Positions 18,475 through 26,900 of a stretch of 64,000 bases of DNA are shown here, one piece after another. The notes under the pieces were generated by a model. It saw nothing but the letters and a program-made list of their open reading frames with translations. It was not told where the DNA came from and did no database searches. This DNA is from Lactobacillaceae bacterium. Its GTDB lineage: Bacteria; Bacillota; Bacilli; Lactobacillales; Lactobacillaceae. How positions within the stretch are numbered: position 1 is the stretch's first letter; the number at the start of each line of letters is the position of its first letter. The DNA is taken from positions 19,298-83,297 of the forward strand of contig JAITQG010000048.1 of NCBI GenBank assembly GCA_031289015.1, read 5' to 3'. The translations under genes were made by a program, and so were the position numbers.

Positions 18475-21018
18475 TTACTTAGGCTTTACTTCAATCATTT
18501 CATACGCTTCGATTTGGTCACCGACACGTTCGTCGTTGTAGTTTTCGATCGTCAAACCGAATTCGTAACCATTCTTAACTTCCTTGACATCGTCTTTGAA
18601 ACGACGCAATGAACCAAGTTGACCATCATAAATGACGATGCCATCACGGATTAAGCGAACCTTTGAGTTACGCGTAATCTTTCCAGACATCACAATTCCA
18701 CCAACGATCGTCCCAATCTTTGAAACCTTGAACAACTCGTTGATATCGGCAGTTCCGACCACTTGTTCTTCAAAGACAGGTTCCAATTGACCCTTCATTG
18801 CGGCTTCGATTTCATCAATCGCATTATAAATCACTGAATGCAAACGAATATCGACAGAATCTGAATCCGCTTGTTGCCGGGCAATCGGCGTTGGTCGGAC
18901 GTTAAAGCCGATCACAATCGCACCAGATGCTTCCGCCAAAGTGACGTCAGATTCGTTGATTGCTCCAACGGCCGTGTGAATGATGTCAACCTTAACACCT
19001 TCAACGTCGATCTTGTTAAATGATCCAGCCAAGGCTTCAACAGAACCTTGCACGTCGGCCTTGATGATAACGGGCACTGACTTCATTTGCTTTTCAGCCA
19101 TCTTGTTGAACAAGTCAGCCACTGACACCACGTTATTACGTTGGCGATCAGCAATCAAAGCCCGCTTAGCACGTTCTTCACCAGCTGCACGCGCCGTCTT
19201 GTCGTCTTCAAAGACCACGAAACGATCGCCAGCATGTGGCACATCATTCAACCCAGTAATTTCGACTGGTGTTGATGGCTTAGCTTCCTTGATACGACGA
19301 CCACGATCATTAGTCATCGTCCGGACCTTACCAAATGTGTTACCCACAACGATTGGATCACCGATGCGCATCGTACCTTGTTGAACCAAGACAGTCGCCA
19401 CAGTTCCGCGACCCTTATCCAAACGTGCTTCGATAACTGAACCAGCAGCGCGTTGATCAGGATTGGCCTTTAATTCAAGCACGTCTGATTGCAACAGTAC
19501 CATTTCCAACAATTCATCAATATTTTGCCCAAACTTGGCTGAAATATTCACGAAGATGGTGTCACCACCGAATTCTTCTGGAATCAATTCGTATTGCATC
19601 AATTGCGTGATCACGTTTTCTGGGTTGGCACCAGGCTTATCAATCTTGTTAACGGCCACGATGATTGGTGTACCAGCGGCCTTAGCGTGGTTAATCGCTT
19701 CGATCGTTTGTGGCATTACGCCATCATCGGCGGCAACAACTAGGATCGTGATATCAGTAATATCCGCTCCACGGGCACGCATCGCCGTAAAGGCCGCGTG
19801 ACCAGGGGTGTCCAAGAACGTGATGACCCGGTCTTGCAACTTAACTTGGTAGGCACCAATATGTTGCGTGATGCCACCAGCTTCACCCTCAGTAATGTGT
19901 GAGTTACGCAAGTAGTCAAGCAACGTGGTCTTACCATGATCGACGTGACCCATGATCGTAACAACTGGTGCACGAGGCACTTGGTTGTCACTATTTTGGT
20001 TTTCTTCTTCAAAGAACTTGTCGATATCGGCAATGTCGACTTCGACCTTAGCTTCGGCTTCAATCCCGTAATCCAAGGCCAACAATTCGATCGTATCACC
20101 ATCCAAGGCTTGGTTTTGGTTAACCATAATTCCTTGCATGAACAACTTCTTGATGATTTCGGTTGCATCACGGTGAATGAGCTTAGCAATATCTTGCACG
20201 TTCATGCCGATTGAATAAACCAATACTTCTGGAAGTGGTTGTTCCTTACGAACTGTTGGTGCTGCCTTAGGTTCTTCACGGCGGTTATTGCGCTTGTTCT
20301 TGCCCTTTTTACCACCGCGGTTGTTACCAGCGCCACGATTGTCATTCCAACCACCACGGCCGTTGTTGTTACCACCACGATTGTTGTTTGGACGATTTTG
20401 GCCACCACCGTTACCACCACCATTGTTGCTTGAGCGGTTTTCATTACGTACCGCACGCACTGGTGCAGCTTCACGCTTAGGTGCTGAAGTTGAACTTGCA
20501 GCTGGGCGTGGCGCATTGTTAGTAGGCTTTGTGCCAGCTGGCTTTGGTGCTGCTGGCCGAGCTGAAGTTTGTTGTGCAGGCTTTGCAGTTTGAGCTGGCT
20601 TTGGAGCTTGTGAGGCTTGCGCCGGCTTTGGTGCAGCTGACTTAGCGATTGGTGCTGTTGACTTAGGTGCTTCCTTAACTGGCGCAGGTGCTGCAGACTT
20701 CACTGCAGCTGGCTTAGGCGTTTCCTTAGGGGCAACAGGCTTGTTTGCTTGCCGTGCAGGGTTAGGCCGGTTTTGACCAGTACTTACACTGCGGTTCTTC
20801 TTCAAGTTTTCGTTTTTAACAACTTTGATTTCGATCGGCTTTTTGACAGCTGGCTTTTCTTCAGCTTTCTTGCCACCATTCTTCAAAGTTGCTTCTTGGG
20901 CAGCATCAATCGTTGACATGTGTGACTTCACATCCATGCCTGACTTTTGTGCGGTTTCAACGAGTTCCTTGGATGATACGTTCATTTCTTTTGCTAATTC
21001 AAAAATTCGCTTAGACAT
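18475..21018 (-). CDS. infB: Translation initiation factor IF-2
   Basis: The 847-residue GTPase brings fMet-tRNA to the ribosome. Residues 1-50 form the IF2-N domain, residues of about 55-250 are low-complexity linker (Pro/Ala/Lys-rich, then Gly/Asn/Arg-rich), followed by a second IF2-N segment. The G domain follows, with [17 protein letters not shown] and NKID, then the C-terminal beta barrels. The ATG at 21018 is preferred because AGGAGG ends six bases before it and overlaps the earlier ATG. Many open frames on the other strand in the linker are shadows of its GC-rich repeats. Confidence 0.96.
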   Translation of the reverse strand: MSKRIFELAKEMNVSSKELVETAQKSGMDVKSHMSTIDAAQEATLKNGGKKAEEKPAVKKPIEIKVVKNENLKKNRSVSTGQNRPNPARQANKPVAPKETPKPAAVKSAAPAPVKEAPKSTAPIAKSAAPKPAQASQAPKPAQTAKPAQQTSARPAAPKPAGTKPTNNAPRPAASSTSAPKREAAPVRAVRNENRSSNNGGGNGGGQNRPNNNRGGNNNGRGGWNDNRGAGNNRGGKKGKNKRNNRREEPKAAPTVRKEQPLPEVLVYSIGMNVQDIAKLIHRDATEIIKKLFMQGIMVNQNQALDGDTIELLALDYGIEAEAKVEVDIADIDKFFEEENQNSDNQVPRAPVVTIMGHVDHGKTTLLDYLRNSHITEGEAGGITQHIGAYQVKLQDRVITFLDTPGHAAFTAMRARGADITDITILVVAADDGVMPQTIEAINHAKAAGTPIIVAVNKIDKPGANPENVITQLMQYELIPEEFGGDTIFVNISAKFGQNIDELLEMVLLQSDVLELKANPDQRAAGSVIEARLDKGRGTVATVLVQQGTMRIGDPIVVGNTFGKVRTMTNDRGRRIKEAKPSTPVEITGLNDVPHAGDRFVVFEDDKTARAAGEERAKRALIADRQRNNVVSVADLFNKMAEKQMKSVPVIIKADVQGSVEALAGSFNKIDVEGVKVDIIHTAVGAINESDVTLAEASGAIVIGFNVRPTPIARQQADSDSVDIRLHSVIYNAIDEIEAAMKGQLEPVFEEQVVGTADINELFKVSKIGTIVGGIVMSGKITRNSKVRLIRDGIVIYDGQLGSLRRFKDDVKEVKNGYEFGLTIENYNDERVGDQIEAYEMIEVKPK

Positions 21019-21028
21019 GTTCATCCTC

Positions 21029-21334
21029 CTAATTTTCTAAATATTCCCGCATTTTCTTGGCAAACCCACGATCGGCCACAGCAATTACTGTTCGGGCCAT
21101 GCCGGTTGCATCAGCTAATTCTTGACGGGTCAATGCGGTCGAAAATGCCACGTCATAGCTATTGGTTTTATCAGTAAATTTCTTTAAACTACTTGCGCCC
21201 CCATCCGCGGCAAAGAAAACGATGCTTGCTTTGCCATTGCGGATTGCCGTCAAGACCATGTCTTCGCCGGTAACTAATTTACCAGCTCGCCGGGCCAGAC
21301 CCAAGAGGTTTAATAATTTTTGTTTATTGTTCAT
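21029..21334 (-). CDS. rplGA: L7Ae-family RNA-binding protein (YlxQ/RplGA)
   Basis: The 101-residue protein has the L7Ae/L30e fold pattern ([18 protein letters not shown] near its N-terminus) and binds kink-turn RNA in relatives. It overlaps rnpM by 11 bases, and the ATG at 21334 has AAGGAA upstream. It always sits between ylxR and infB in this operon. Confidence 0.9.
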   Translation of the reverse strand: MNNKQKLLNLLGLARRAGKLVTGEDMVLTAIRNGKASIVFFAADGGASSLKKFTDKTNSYDVAFSTALTRQELADATGMARTVIAVADRGFAKKMREYLEN

Positions 21335-21623
21335 CGGCGAATAATTCCTTACGTGCTTGTTGGTGATCGACATAAGCAATTAATTCATCGTAGAAAGTAT
21401 CAGTTAAAGTTGTTTCAAAGACGCGGTCAAACGTGCGCTTGGCTTTGGCTTGTTGAGCAACTTTGACGTCTAAACTCAGATATGCGCCCCGGCCGTTTGC
21501 ACGGTTAGTCGGGTCGAGTTCCACGCTACCTTCAGGCGTGCGTACAATCCGCACCAATTCCTGCTTGGGCACCATTTCACCAGTGACGATATCTTTGCGC
21601 ATTGGTATTTTACGTTGTTTCAT
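21324..21623 (-). CDS. rnpM: YlxR family protein (RnpM, RNase P modulator)
   Basis: The 99-residue protein keeps the YlxR signature KIPMRKDIVTGEMVPKQEL and GRGAYLS. The Bacillus member binds RNase P RNA and modulates it. I use the ATG at 21623, six bases after AGAGGA, rather than the GTG one codon earlier. Confidence 0.9.
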   Translation of the reverse strand: MKQRKIPMRKDIVTGEMVPKQELVRIVRTPEGSVELDPTNRANGRGAYLSLDVKVAQQAKAKRTFDRVFETTLTDTFYDELIAYVDHQQARKELFADEQ

Positions 21624-21647
21624 CACGTGTCCTCTTGCGCTTTCTAA

Positions 21648-22823
21648 TTACTCAGCGGCATCCAAGTCAACATTGGCAAACGCTTCATCGGCATCTGCTT
21701 CAGCTTCAAATGGGGTGGCCCGAGGACCGTTGATTGCTTCGTCCGCCTTTTGTTGCAAGGCTGCAATCACATTATCACGTTCTGATTCAGGCTTGATGTC
21801 AATTGAGAAGCCAGTCAACCGAGCAGCCAACCGCGCATTTTGTCCACGCTTACCAATCGCCAATGACAATTGATAATCAGGGACCAACACCGTTACACCA
21901 CGTTCGTTGATTGGGTCAAAGATGACTTCTTCAACTTCGGCTGGGCTCAACGCGTTCATGATGAACAACGCTGGATCTTCTTCCCATTCGATGATGTCCA
22001 TGTTTTCACCAGACAACTCGTTAACCACAGCTTGTACTCGGTTACCACCTTGACCAACCATTGTTCCCACCGGATCCAAATCTCTTTGGTGTGAGAAGAC
22101 GGCAACCTTGGCCCGATCCCCAGCTTCACGGGCGATGGCTTTGATTTCAATCACGCCTTGCTCGATTTCTGGGACTTCATTTTCAAACAAACGCTTAACC
22201 AAGTTGTCAGCCGTGCGGGACACAAAGATTTGTGGGCCCTTTTTAACTTCACTTTCAACTTCAGTGACCAACACCTTGATTCGATCACCCATGTTGTAGT
22301 TTTCGTTTGGCATTTGGTCATTGGGCTTCATGGCTGCAGCTTGTTGGCCACCTGGCAAGATGACATACAAGTAGCGCGTGTCTTCACGTTCGACTTCACC
22401 CGTCACGACTTCATCAATGTACTTTGAGAAGTTGTCATAGACGATGCCACGTTCAGCTTCACGCACCTTTTGCAAAATGATTTGCTTAGCGGTTTGAATC
22501 GCGAACCGACCGAAATCCTTAGGGGTTTGGTCAAACTTGATTTCATCGCCAACTTCATAGGCGCGGTTGATTTCCAAGGCATCCGTTAATGAAATCTGCT
22601 TGTTGAGATCTTCAATTTCGTCATCGGCAACAACCACCTTAACCGCGTAGGCCTTGATCGTTCCCTTTTCCAAATTGAAGTTTACGACGATATTGTCAGC
22701 CTCATCGTGATCTTTTTCATAGGCTTTGGCCAAAGCAGTTTCAATTGCTTCAGCTAACACTTCTGCCTTAATGCCTTTTTCTTGCTCTAGGGCATTTAGC
22801 GCAGTTACTAATTCCTTACTCAT
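21648..22823 (-). CDS. nusA: Transcription termination/antitermination protein NusA
   Basis: The 391-residue protein has the N-terminal RNA polymerase-binding domain, an S1 domain (GEVEREDTRYLYVILPGGQ region) and two KH domains (VFSHQRDLDPVGTMVGQGG and LSLAIGKRGQNARLAA). It ends soon after KH2 with an acidic tail, the normal Firmicute form without AR repeats. It controls pausing and termination. Confidence 0.96.
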   Translation of the reverse strand: MSKELVTALNALEQEKGIKAEVLAEAIETALAKAYEKDHDEADNIVVNFNLEKGTIKAYAVKVVVADDEIEDLNKQISLTDALEINRAYEVGDEIKFDQTPKDFGRFAIQTAKQIILQKVREAERGIVYDNFSKYIDEVVTGEVEREDTRYLYVILPGGQQAAAMKPNDQMPNENYNMGDRIKVLVTEVESEVKKGPQIFVSRTADNLVKRLFENEVPEIEQGVIEIKAIAREAGDRAKVAVFSHQRDLDPVGTMVGQGGNRVQAVVNELSGENMDIIEWEEDPALFIMNALSPAEVEEVIFDPINERGVTVLVPDYQLSLAIGKRGQNARLAARLTGFSIDIKPESERDNVIAALQQKADEAINGPRATPFEAEADADEAFANVDLDAAE

Positions 22824-22835
22824 GAGAAATCTCCA

Positions 22836-23522
22836 TTAAAAATTATTTGCATGCGAAGCTCGGGCGATGGCTGCGCGCGGAATGGTGAATTCAACTTCGG
22901 CATCATCTGCCACCGTCAATTCATCAGCCGTCACACCCACTAACTCACCCTCAAATTCTTTTTTACCATCAATCTTTTGATACGTTGTTACCCGTACCAA
23001 TTTGTTCAACGCCCAATCAAAATCGGCGTCGGTCGTCAAAATCCGATCCATCCCAATGATGAGGTGGGCTGATTTTACAGCAGCCCGCGCAAGCTCAACG
23101 GTTTGGCGTTTTGACTTAACCATGACTGCGAGTGTCAAAGTGTCAGCATCAACTGCCACTAATTCACCATCTAATACAGTTTGGCCATTGACTTCACTGG
23201 TCAACTCGACGTGAATAAATTTCTCCACGGCCCAATCAAAATCCTTGGCCCGCTTTAATTCACGTTCGGCGCCCGGTGAAGCCACGTCCATTAGATATGC
23301 TTCTGGGAATGGATCTGGTGTAATACCATCAACCACATCACCAATCAACTCAGTCAACATCACCAAGTCATCCATGGAAATGGCACCATCTAAGCGATCA
23401 ACGAGGACGCGGAGCACCATTTCTGAGCCCAACTTCTCGTACGCTACATTCCACAGGTCAAATCCTTTGGTCGTCAACTCAGGCTCGAGCACGGCTTGTA
23501 CAGTTTCTACAACGTTTGCCAC
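22836..23522 (-). CDS. rimP: Ribosome maturation factor RimP with duplicated C-terminal domain
   Basis: RimP helps assemble the 30S subunit. The N-terminal alpha/beta domain (residues 1-85, with GDVVDGITPDPFPEAYLMDVASPGAERELK) is normal. The protein is 228 residues instead of the usual 150-160 because the C-terminal SH3-like domain is present twice. Residues 94-153 start DFDWAVEKFIHVELTSEVNG and residues 167-224 start DFDWALNKLVRVTTYQKIDG. Both copies keep the GELV(A/G)V and (R)AA(V/I) positions. It is the first gene of the nusA-infB operon. Confidence 0.93.
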   Translation of the reverse strand: MANVVETVQAVLEPELTTKGFDLWNVAYEKLGSEMVLRVLVDRLDGAISMDDLVMLTELIGDVVDGITPDPFPEAYLMDVASPGAERELKRAKDFDWAVEKFIHVELTSEVNGQTVLDGELVAVDADTLTLAVMVKSKRQTVELARAAVKSAHLIIGMDRILTTDADFDWALNKLVRVTTYQKIDGKKEFEGELVGVTADELTVADDAEVEFTIPRAAIARASHANNF

Positions 23523-23577
23523 AAGACTATCTCCCTTCGCTCAATGTCCAATCTTACTAGGTCCAACTCAATAAAAT

Positions 23578-23609
23578 GAGCGGCCGAGGAACTCGTTCCT
23601 GGGCCACTC
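23578..23609 (-). terminator. Hairpin between the UPF0210 gene and rimP
   Basis: The minus strand shows GAGTGGCC-C-AGGAA-CGAG-TTCCT-C-GGCCGCTC, a stem of about 13 bp, followed by ATTTTATTG. It is most simply the terminator of the ACT-UPF0210 pair, although the T run is weak. A role as a leader structure of the rimP operon is possible. Confidence 0.6.
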
Positions 23610-23698
23610 AACTAAGAGCTATTCATCAACATTAAATATTATAGCGTAAGTCCTGTTGTAATGCAAGTTTAACGGGATATTGCGACCGTTTGTGATGC

Positions 23699-25042
23699 CT
23701 AATTCTTGAACGAATGAATCGGTGCTGGAATGTGGCCACCCCGATTGATAAAATCCGCTGACGACTTATTGACCACCGGCATGACTGGTGCGGCGCCTAA
23801 TAGACCACCGTATTCGACCATTTCCCCGACTGCATAGCCTGGGGATGGCAAGATGCGCACCGCTGTGGTCTTATTGTTTTGTACTCCAATTGCCGCTTCA
23901 TCAGCAATCATGCCAGCAATCGTGGTAGCGGGCACATCACCTGGAATCGCAATCATGTCCAAGCCAACGGAACACACCGCTGTCATTGCTTCTAACTTAG
24001 CCAATGACAACGTCCCGGCCTTGACCGCATCGATCATGCCCGCGTCTTCAGAAACTGGGATAAAGGCCCCTGACAAACCACCGACCCGTTGTGAGGCCAT
24101 CACGCCGCCCTTTTTAACCGCGTCGTTTAATAACATCAAAGTCGCCGTCGTACCATGGGCACCGACTTGTTCCAGGCCAATTGCTTCGAGCACTTCGGCC
24201 ACCGAGTCACCCCGTTCGGCCGTGGGTGCCAAACTCAAATCAACAATTCCAAATTCAACGCCAAGCTTTTCCGCCGCTAAACTACCGATAAATTGTCCGA
24301 TTCTAGTAATCTTAAAGGCTGTACGTTTGATGGTTTCAGCCACCTTGTCAATCGGCTCACCTTGGCATTTGCTAATCGCGTTTTTCACCACACCAGGGCC
24401 AGAAACCCCAACGTTGATCACCACGTCCGGTTCACTGACACCGTGGAAAGCGCCGGCCATGAACGGATTGTCCTCGACCGCATTGGCAAAAATTACCATC
24501 TTGGCATTGGCTGTACCCGAGATTTCACTAATCGCCTTGACCGTTTCACCCATCAACTTGACCGCATCCAGATTAATCCCGGCCTTGGTTGAACCGATAT
24601 TGATTGAGCTCATCACCAAATCAGTATTCGTCAGCACTTCAGGCAATGACTTGATTAAGGCCAAGTCGCCATTTGAGAAGCCCTTTTGCACCAAGGCTGA
24701 GTACCCACCGATGAAGTCGACCCCGACCGCTTTGGCTGCATCGTCTAAAGCCTTGGCGAGAATCAACATTTCTTCTGGCTTAGCACGCCCAGCAATCAAA
24801 GCCACTGGTGTCACCGAAATCCGCTTGTTGGTAATTGGAATCCCATAATCGCGCTCGATTTCATTGGCTACAGCAACCAAATTAGCTGCTTTCGTCGTGA
24901 TTTTGGCGTAAACGTTTTTAGCTGTCTCTTCGACCGTGCCCCCGATTGTATCGAGCAAAGAAATCCCCATCGTCACCGTGCGGATATCCATGTGCTCTTC
25001 GGCGACCATCTTAATCGTTTCTTGTATATGACTCGTATCCAT
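23699..25042 (-). CDS. UPF0210 (PFL/DUF711) family protein
   Basis: The 447-residue protein belongs to a conserved but uncharacterised family. Features are a long Ala/Gly/Val-rich fold, the start [31 protein letters not shown], and conserved blocks such as GERGDS-like [16 protein letters not shown]. It was once annotated as formate acetyltransferase-like but lacks those catalytic residues. It follows the ACT-domain gene by 11 bases, and the same pair occurs widely in Firmicutes, suggesting amino acid sensing or binding; this is inference. Confidence 0.88.
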   Translation of the reverse strand: MDTSHIQETIKMVAEEHMDIRTVTMGISLLDTIGGTVEETAKNVYAKITTKAANLVAVANEIERDYGIPITNKRISVTPVALIAGRAKPEEMLILAKALDDAAKAVGVDFIGGYSALVQKGFSNGDLALIKSLPEVLTNTDLVMSSINIGSTKAGINLDAVKLMGETVKAISEISGTANAKMVIFANAVEDNPFMAGAFHGVSEPDVVINVGVSGPGVVKNAISKCQGEPIDKVAETIKRTAFKITRIGQFIGSLAAEKLGVEFGIVDLSLAPTAERGDSVAEVLEAIGLEQVGAHGTTATLMLLNDAVKKGGVMASQRVGGLSGAFIPVSEDAGMIDAVKAGTLSLAKLEAMTAVCSVGLDMIAIPGDVPATTIAGMIADEAAIGVQNNKTTAVRILPSPGYAVGEMVEYGGLLGAAPVMPVVNKSSADFINRGGHIPAPIHSFKN

Positions 25043-25053
25043 GATTGTACCGC

Positions 25054-25326
25054 CTAGACTTGTGACATCGTGTTGAAGAGTTCTTCGCGTTGAGTGTGCA
25101 CTTCAACGCCAAGTTGCCCACCAACTACATCCAAATCAGTTTGCAGCGTCGCAAAATTCTCATTGAGCGTCGTCACGTCCACTAACATACTCATCGTGAA
25201 AATGTCATCCATCAAAGTTTGGCTCAAATCCAAAATGTTTGCTTGGTGGTCAGCCAACGTGTTTGCAACCTTGGCGATGATGCCAGGGTGATCCTTACCA
25301 ACTACTGTAACTACTGCTCGTTGCAT
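25054..25326 (-). CDS. ACT domain protein, UPF0237
   Basis: The 90-residue protein is a single ACT domain with the ligand-loop motif [25 protein letters not shown] domains bind amino acids and regulate partners. It is the first gene of a two-gene operon with the UPF0210 protein. Its TATAAT box is at 25358-25363, and two 12-bp direct repeats lie upstream of that box. Confidence 0.9.
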   Translation of the reverse strand: MQRAVVTVVGKDHPGIIAKVANTLADHQANILDLSQTLMDDIFTMSMLVDVTTLNENFATLQTDLDVVGGQLGVEVHTQREELFNTMSQV

Positions 25327-25376
25327 ATCGTTTTCCTCGTTTTCTGTTTATGCCTGTATTATAACAAAGAATGTGC

Positions 25377-25406
25377 TGATTAATCCTTAGCACTTGATTA
25401 ATCCTT
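25377..25406 (-). promoter_or_regulatory. Direct repeats AAGGATTAATCA in the ACT/UPF0210 promoter
   Basis: The 12-mer AAGGATTAATCA occurs twice on the minus strand (25377-25388 and 25395-25406), 18 bases apart, directly upstream of TATAAT at 25358-25363. No clear -35 box is seen, so an activator may bind here. Confidence 0.45.
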
Positions 25407-25431
25407 GCGATCCGGTCGGCGTAGTGGCAAA

Positions 25432-25540
25432 AAACAAAAGAAAAGAGCTTGACGACTAGTACGCCAAGCTCAAATCCCAAATCACTAACCCTCTTATGAA
25501 ATTATCTTCGAGGGCGACGGGGCTAACCCGCCTTTCCTTA
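25432..25540 (-). ncRNA. Small RNA gene, copy 1
   Basis: A promoter TTGATT (25570-25575), 17 bases, TAGTAT (25547-25552) precedes this about 108-nt segment. It contains a 5' hairpin around AAGGCGGGTTAGCCCCGTCGCC, a second GGGTTAG block, and ends in a 10-bp terminator stem GAGCTTGGCG / CGTCAAGCTC followed by TTTTCTTTTGTTTTTT. It is about 95% identical to copy 2 at 25848. There is no open frame inside. I do not recognise the family. Confidence 0.75.
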
Positions 25541-25546
25541 CTTAAA

Positions 25547-25575
25547 ATACTAACATGGTGATTCCATAAAATCAA
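25547..25575 (-). promoter_or_regulatory. Promoter of small RNA copy 1
   Basis: TTGATT and TAGTAT boxes are exactly 17 bases apart, and the predicted start is about 25540, just before the conserved GGAAAGGCGGG. Confidence 0.7.
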
Positions 25576-25847
25576 TCATTTTTTCGCCTGGATTTACAAT
25601 CTAGGGAGAATCAAGTTACGTCGATTGTGAGCGATGTGAGCATGATCATTTAAATTCGCCATTTAAAATATTACTACATTTTTCAGATAAAACTAAACTC
25701 CCCCAAACGCCTATAAGACAGTGTTTAGAGATACATTATTCTAAATCAAGTGTCACACTTTTGATTATTGTAATTAATTTTCGATGCTAAATCCTTAGTG
25801 CTTTGATTTTTATCTGTCCAAAACGATACTGTCCGCAGAATTGCCAA
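25576..25847. other. AT-rich spacer between the two small RNA genes
   Basis: I see no open frame, promoter pair or repeat in this stretch. Confidence 0.5.
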
Positions 25848-25954
25848 CACAAAAGAAAAGAGCTTGACGACTAGTACGCCAAGCTTAGATCCCGAATCAC
25901 TAACCCTCTTGTGAAATTATCTTCGAAGGCGACGGGGCTAACCCGCCTTTCCAT
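25848..25954 (-). ncRNA. Small RNA gene, copy 2
   Basis: It is transcribed from a near-consensus promoter (TTGATA, 17 bases, TATATT). It has the same 5' hairpin, the two GGGTTAG blocks and the same terminator stem as copy 1, with TTTTCTTTTG after it. Differences from copy 1 are a few substitutions in the 5' stem, the linker and the base of the terminator. Both copies have kept promoter and terminator, which argues that both are in use. Confidence 0.77.
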
Positions 25955-25960
25955 ATACTT

Positions 25961-25989
25961 AATATATCATTACACTTACATATTATCAA
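25961..25989 (-). promoter_or_regulatory. Promoter of small RNA copy 2
   Basis: TTGATA (25984-25989), a 17-base spacer and TATATT (25961-25966) lie about seven bases before the predicted 5' end. Confidence 0.78.
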
Positions 25990-26016
25990 GCTTTTTCCTA
26001 TGGAATTAATTAATAT

Positions 26017-26181
26017 TTATTCCAAGGCCGCAATTACACCTTGCTTTCGATTAGCCTCGTTAGCAACATATTTCATTAACGTGCTGTATTCACGAGCCGT
26101 TGCCTTTTCATCAAACTCTGCATAGCTATGATGATATTTTTCAGCAATCTCATTTGCTAGTTTCTTTTGTTATTCGTCCAT
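26017..26181 (-). pseudogene. Broken paralogue of the 54-codon gene at 26245
   Basis: Read on the minus strand, the frame gives MDE, a TAA stop, then QKKLANEIAEKYHHSYAEF and a tail ending KQGVIAALE. It is the same length as the intact gene (54 codons) and shares IAEKYHH.Y and the YI/VxxxAN.KQ pattern. The stop at codon 4 removes translation unless a rare start is used. It points to a duplication followed by decay. Confidence 0.7.
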
Positions 26182-26244
26182 CTCTTGAGCCTTATTTATT
26201 CTATCTTTGCAATGAAAGTTAGCGCTACCCTATAAAAACTTGCA

Positions 26245-26409
26245 TTAATCTAATCCAGCTATTTTTCGTTGCTTCAAGTTAGCTTGATCAACAATGTACT
26301 TTAATAAAATTGAAAATTCCATTGAGGTGGCATTTTTAGAAAATTGCACATAGTTGTGGTGATACTTTTCAGCAATTTCAAAGGCTAATTGTTTTTCTTC
26401 ATCAGTCAT
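26245..26409 (-). CDS. 54-residue protein downstream of the zeta-like gene
   Basis: The small protein starts MTDEEKQLAFEIAEKYHHNY and ends KQRKIAGLD; it is helical and charged. Its ATG overlaps the end of the zeta-like kinase gene by 8 bases, so the two are translationally coupled. That arrangement suggests an antitoxin or partner, although epsilon/PezA antitoxins normally lie upstream of zeta. The function is unknown. Confidence 0.6.
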   Translation of the reverse strand: MTDEEKQLAFEIAEKYHHNYVQFSKNATSMEFSILLKYIVDQANLKQRKIAGLD

Positions 26410-26833
26410 CGAGTAATTCCTCCAATTGTTCTTTAGTATAAATCGCAGGTATCAGTAATTCAATGTTTTGCATAGTTCTGCCATGGGAAAATGTACCATC
26501 TAAAATAAATGAATAGTTTTTCTTAATCAGATAAGTAAAGGTGTGATCAACTAGCCACGATGCACCGTGTTGAAAATCGCTGGAATTAGCTCCATTGTAG
26601 CCTGGAAAGGACTCACGAAACACATCTGCATCAATAATACTCAAATTATCTCCTAGCATTTCAGATATGCTAACTGCCACTTCTGTTTTACCAGCTCCAG
26701 GTGTACCAGCCATGAAAATTGCTAGTTTATCTTCTTCAGGGATACGATGACCAATCACTTGTTCAACAAATTCACGTTTGTGAGCTTTTGCATATTCCAG
26801 AGTTTTCTCATCAATATTTTTTTCTGCTGTCAT
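26402..26833 (-). CDS. Shortened zeta-toxin-like kinase
   Basis: The 143-residue protein has the zeta/PezT P-loop MAGTPGAGKTEVAVSI near residue 38, the IIDADVFRESFPGY block and FILDGTFSHGRTMQNIE. Family members usually run on for another 60 or more residues after that point. Here the protein changes at MQNIE to a short tail LLIPAIYTKEQLEELLDD, which looks like a family C-terminus joined by an internal deletion. Zeta toxins phosphorylate UDP-N-acetyl sugars; activity of this form is doubtful. The start at 26833 follows GGAGGTG. Confidence 0.72.
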   Translation of the reverse strand: MTAEKNIDEKTLEYAKAHKREFVEQVIGHRIPEEDKLAIFMAGTPGAGKTEVAVSISEMLGDNLSIIDADVFRESFPGYNGANSSDFQHGASWLVDHTFTYLIKKNYSFILDGTFSHGRTMQNIELLIPAIYTKEQLEELLDD

Positions 26834-26900
26834 CTCATCACCTCCCATTTATCAATTATTATCTCACACAAATTAATATAACCCTAGTCAATCAATTAAT

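Noticed and set aside
20202..20593. Several open frames on both strands opposite the infB linker
   Set aside because: They run through the Gly/Asn/Arg- and Pro/Ala-rich linker of IF-2, lack ribosome sites and have low-complexity translations (runs of Thr, Val, Pro). They are shadows of the real frame.
25432..25954. Two similar segments as a possible CRISPR remnant or S-box/T-box pair
   Set aside because: There are only two copies 300 bases apart without regular spacers, and no T-box or SAM-box signature or downstream gene. The promoter-plus-terminator layout fits small RNA genes better.
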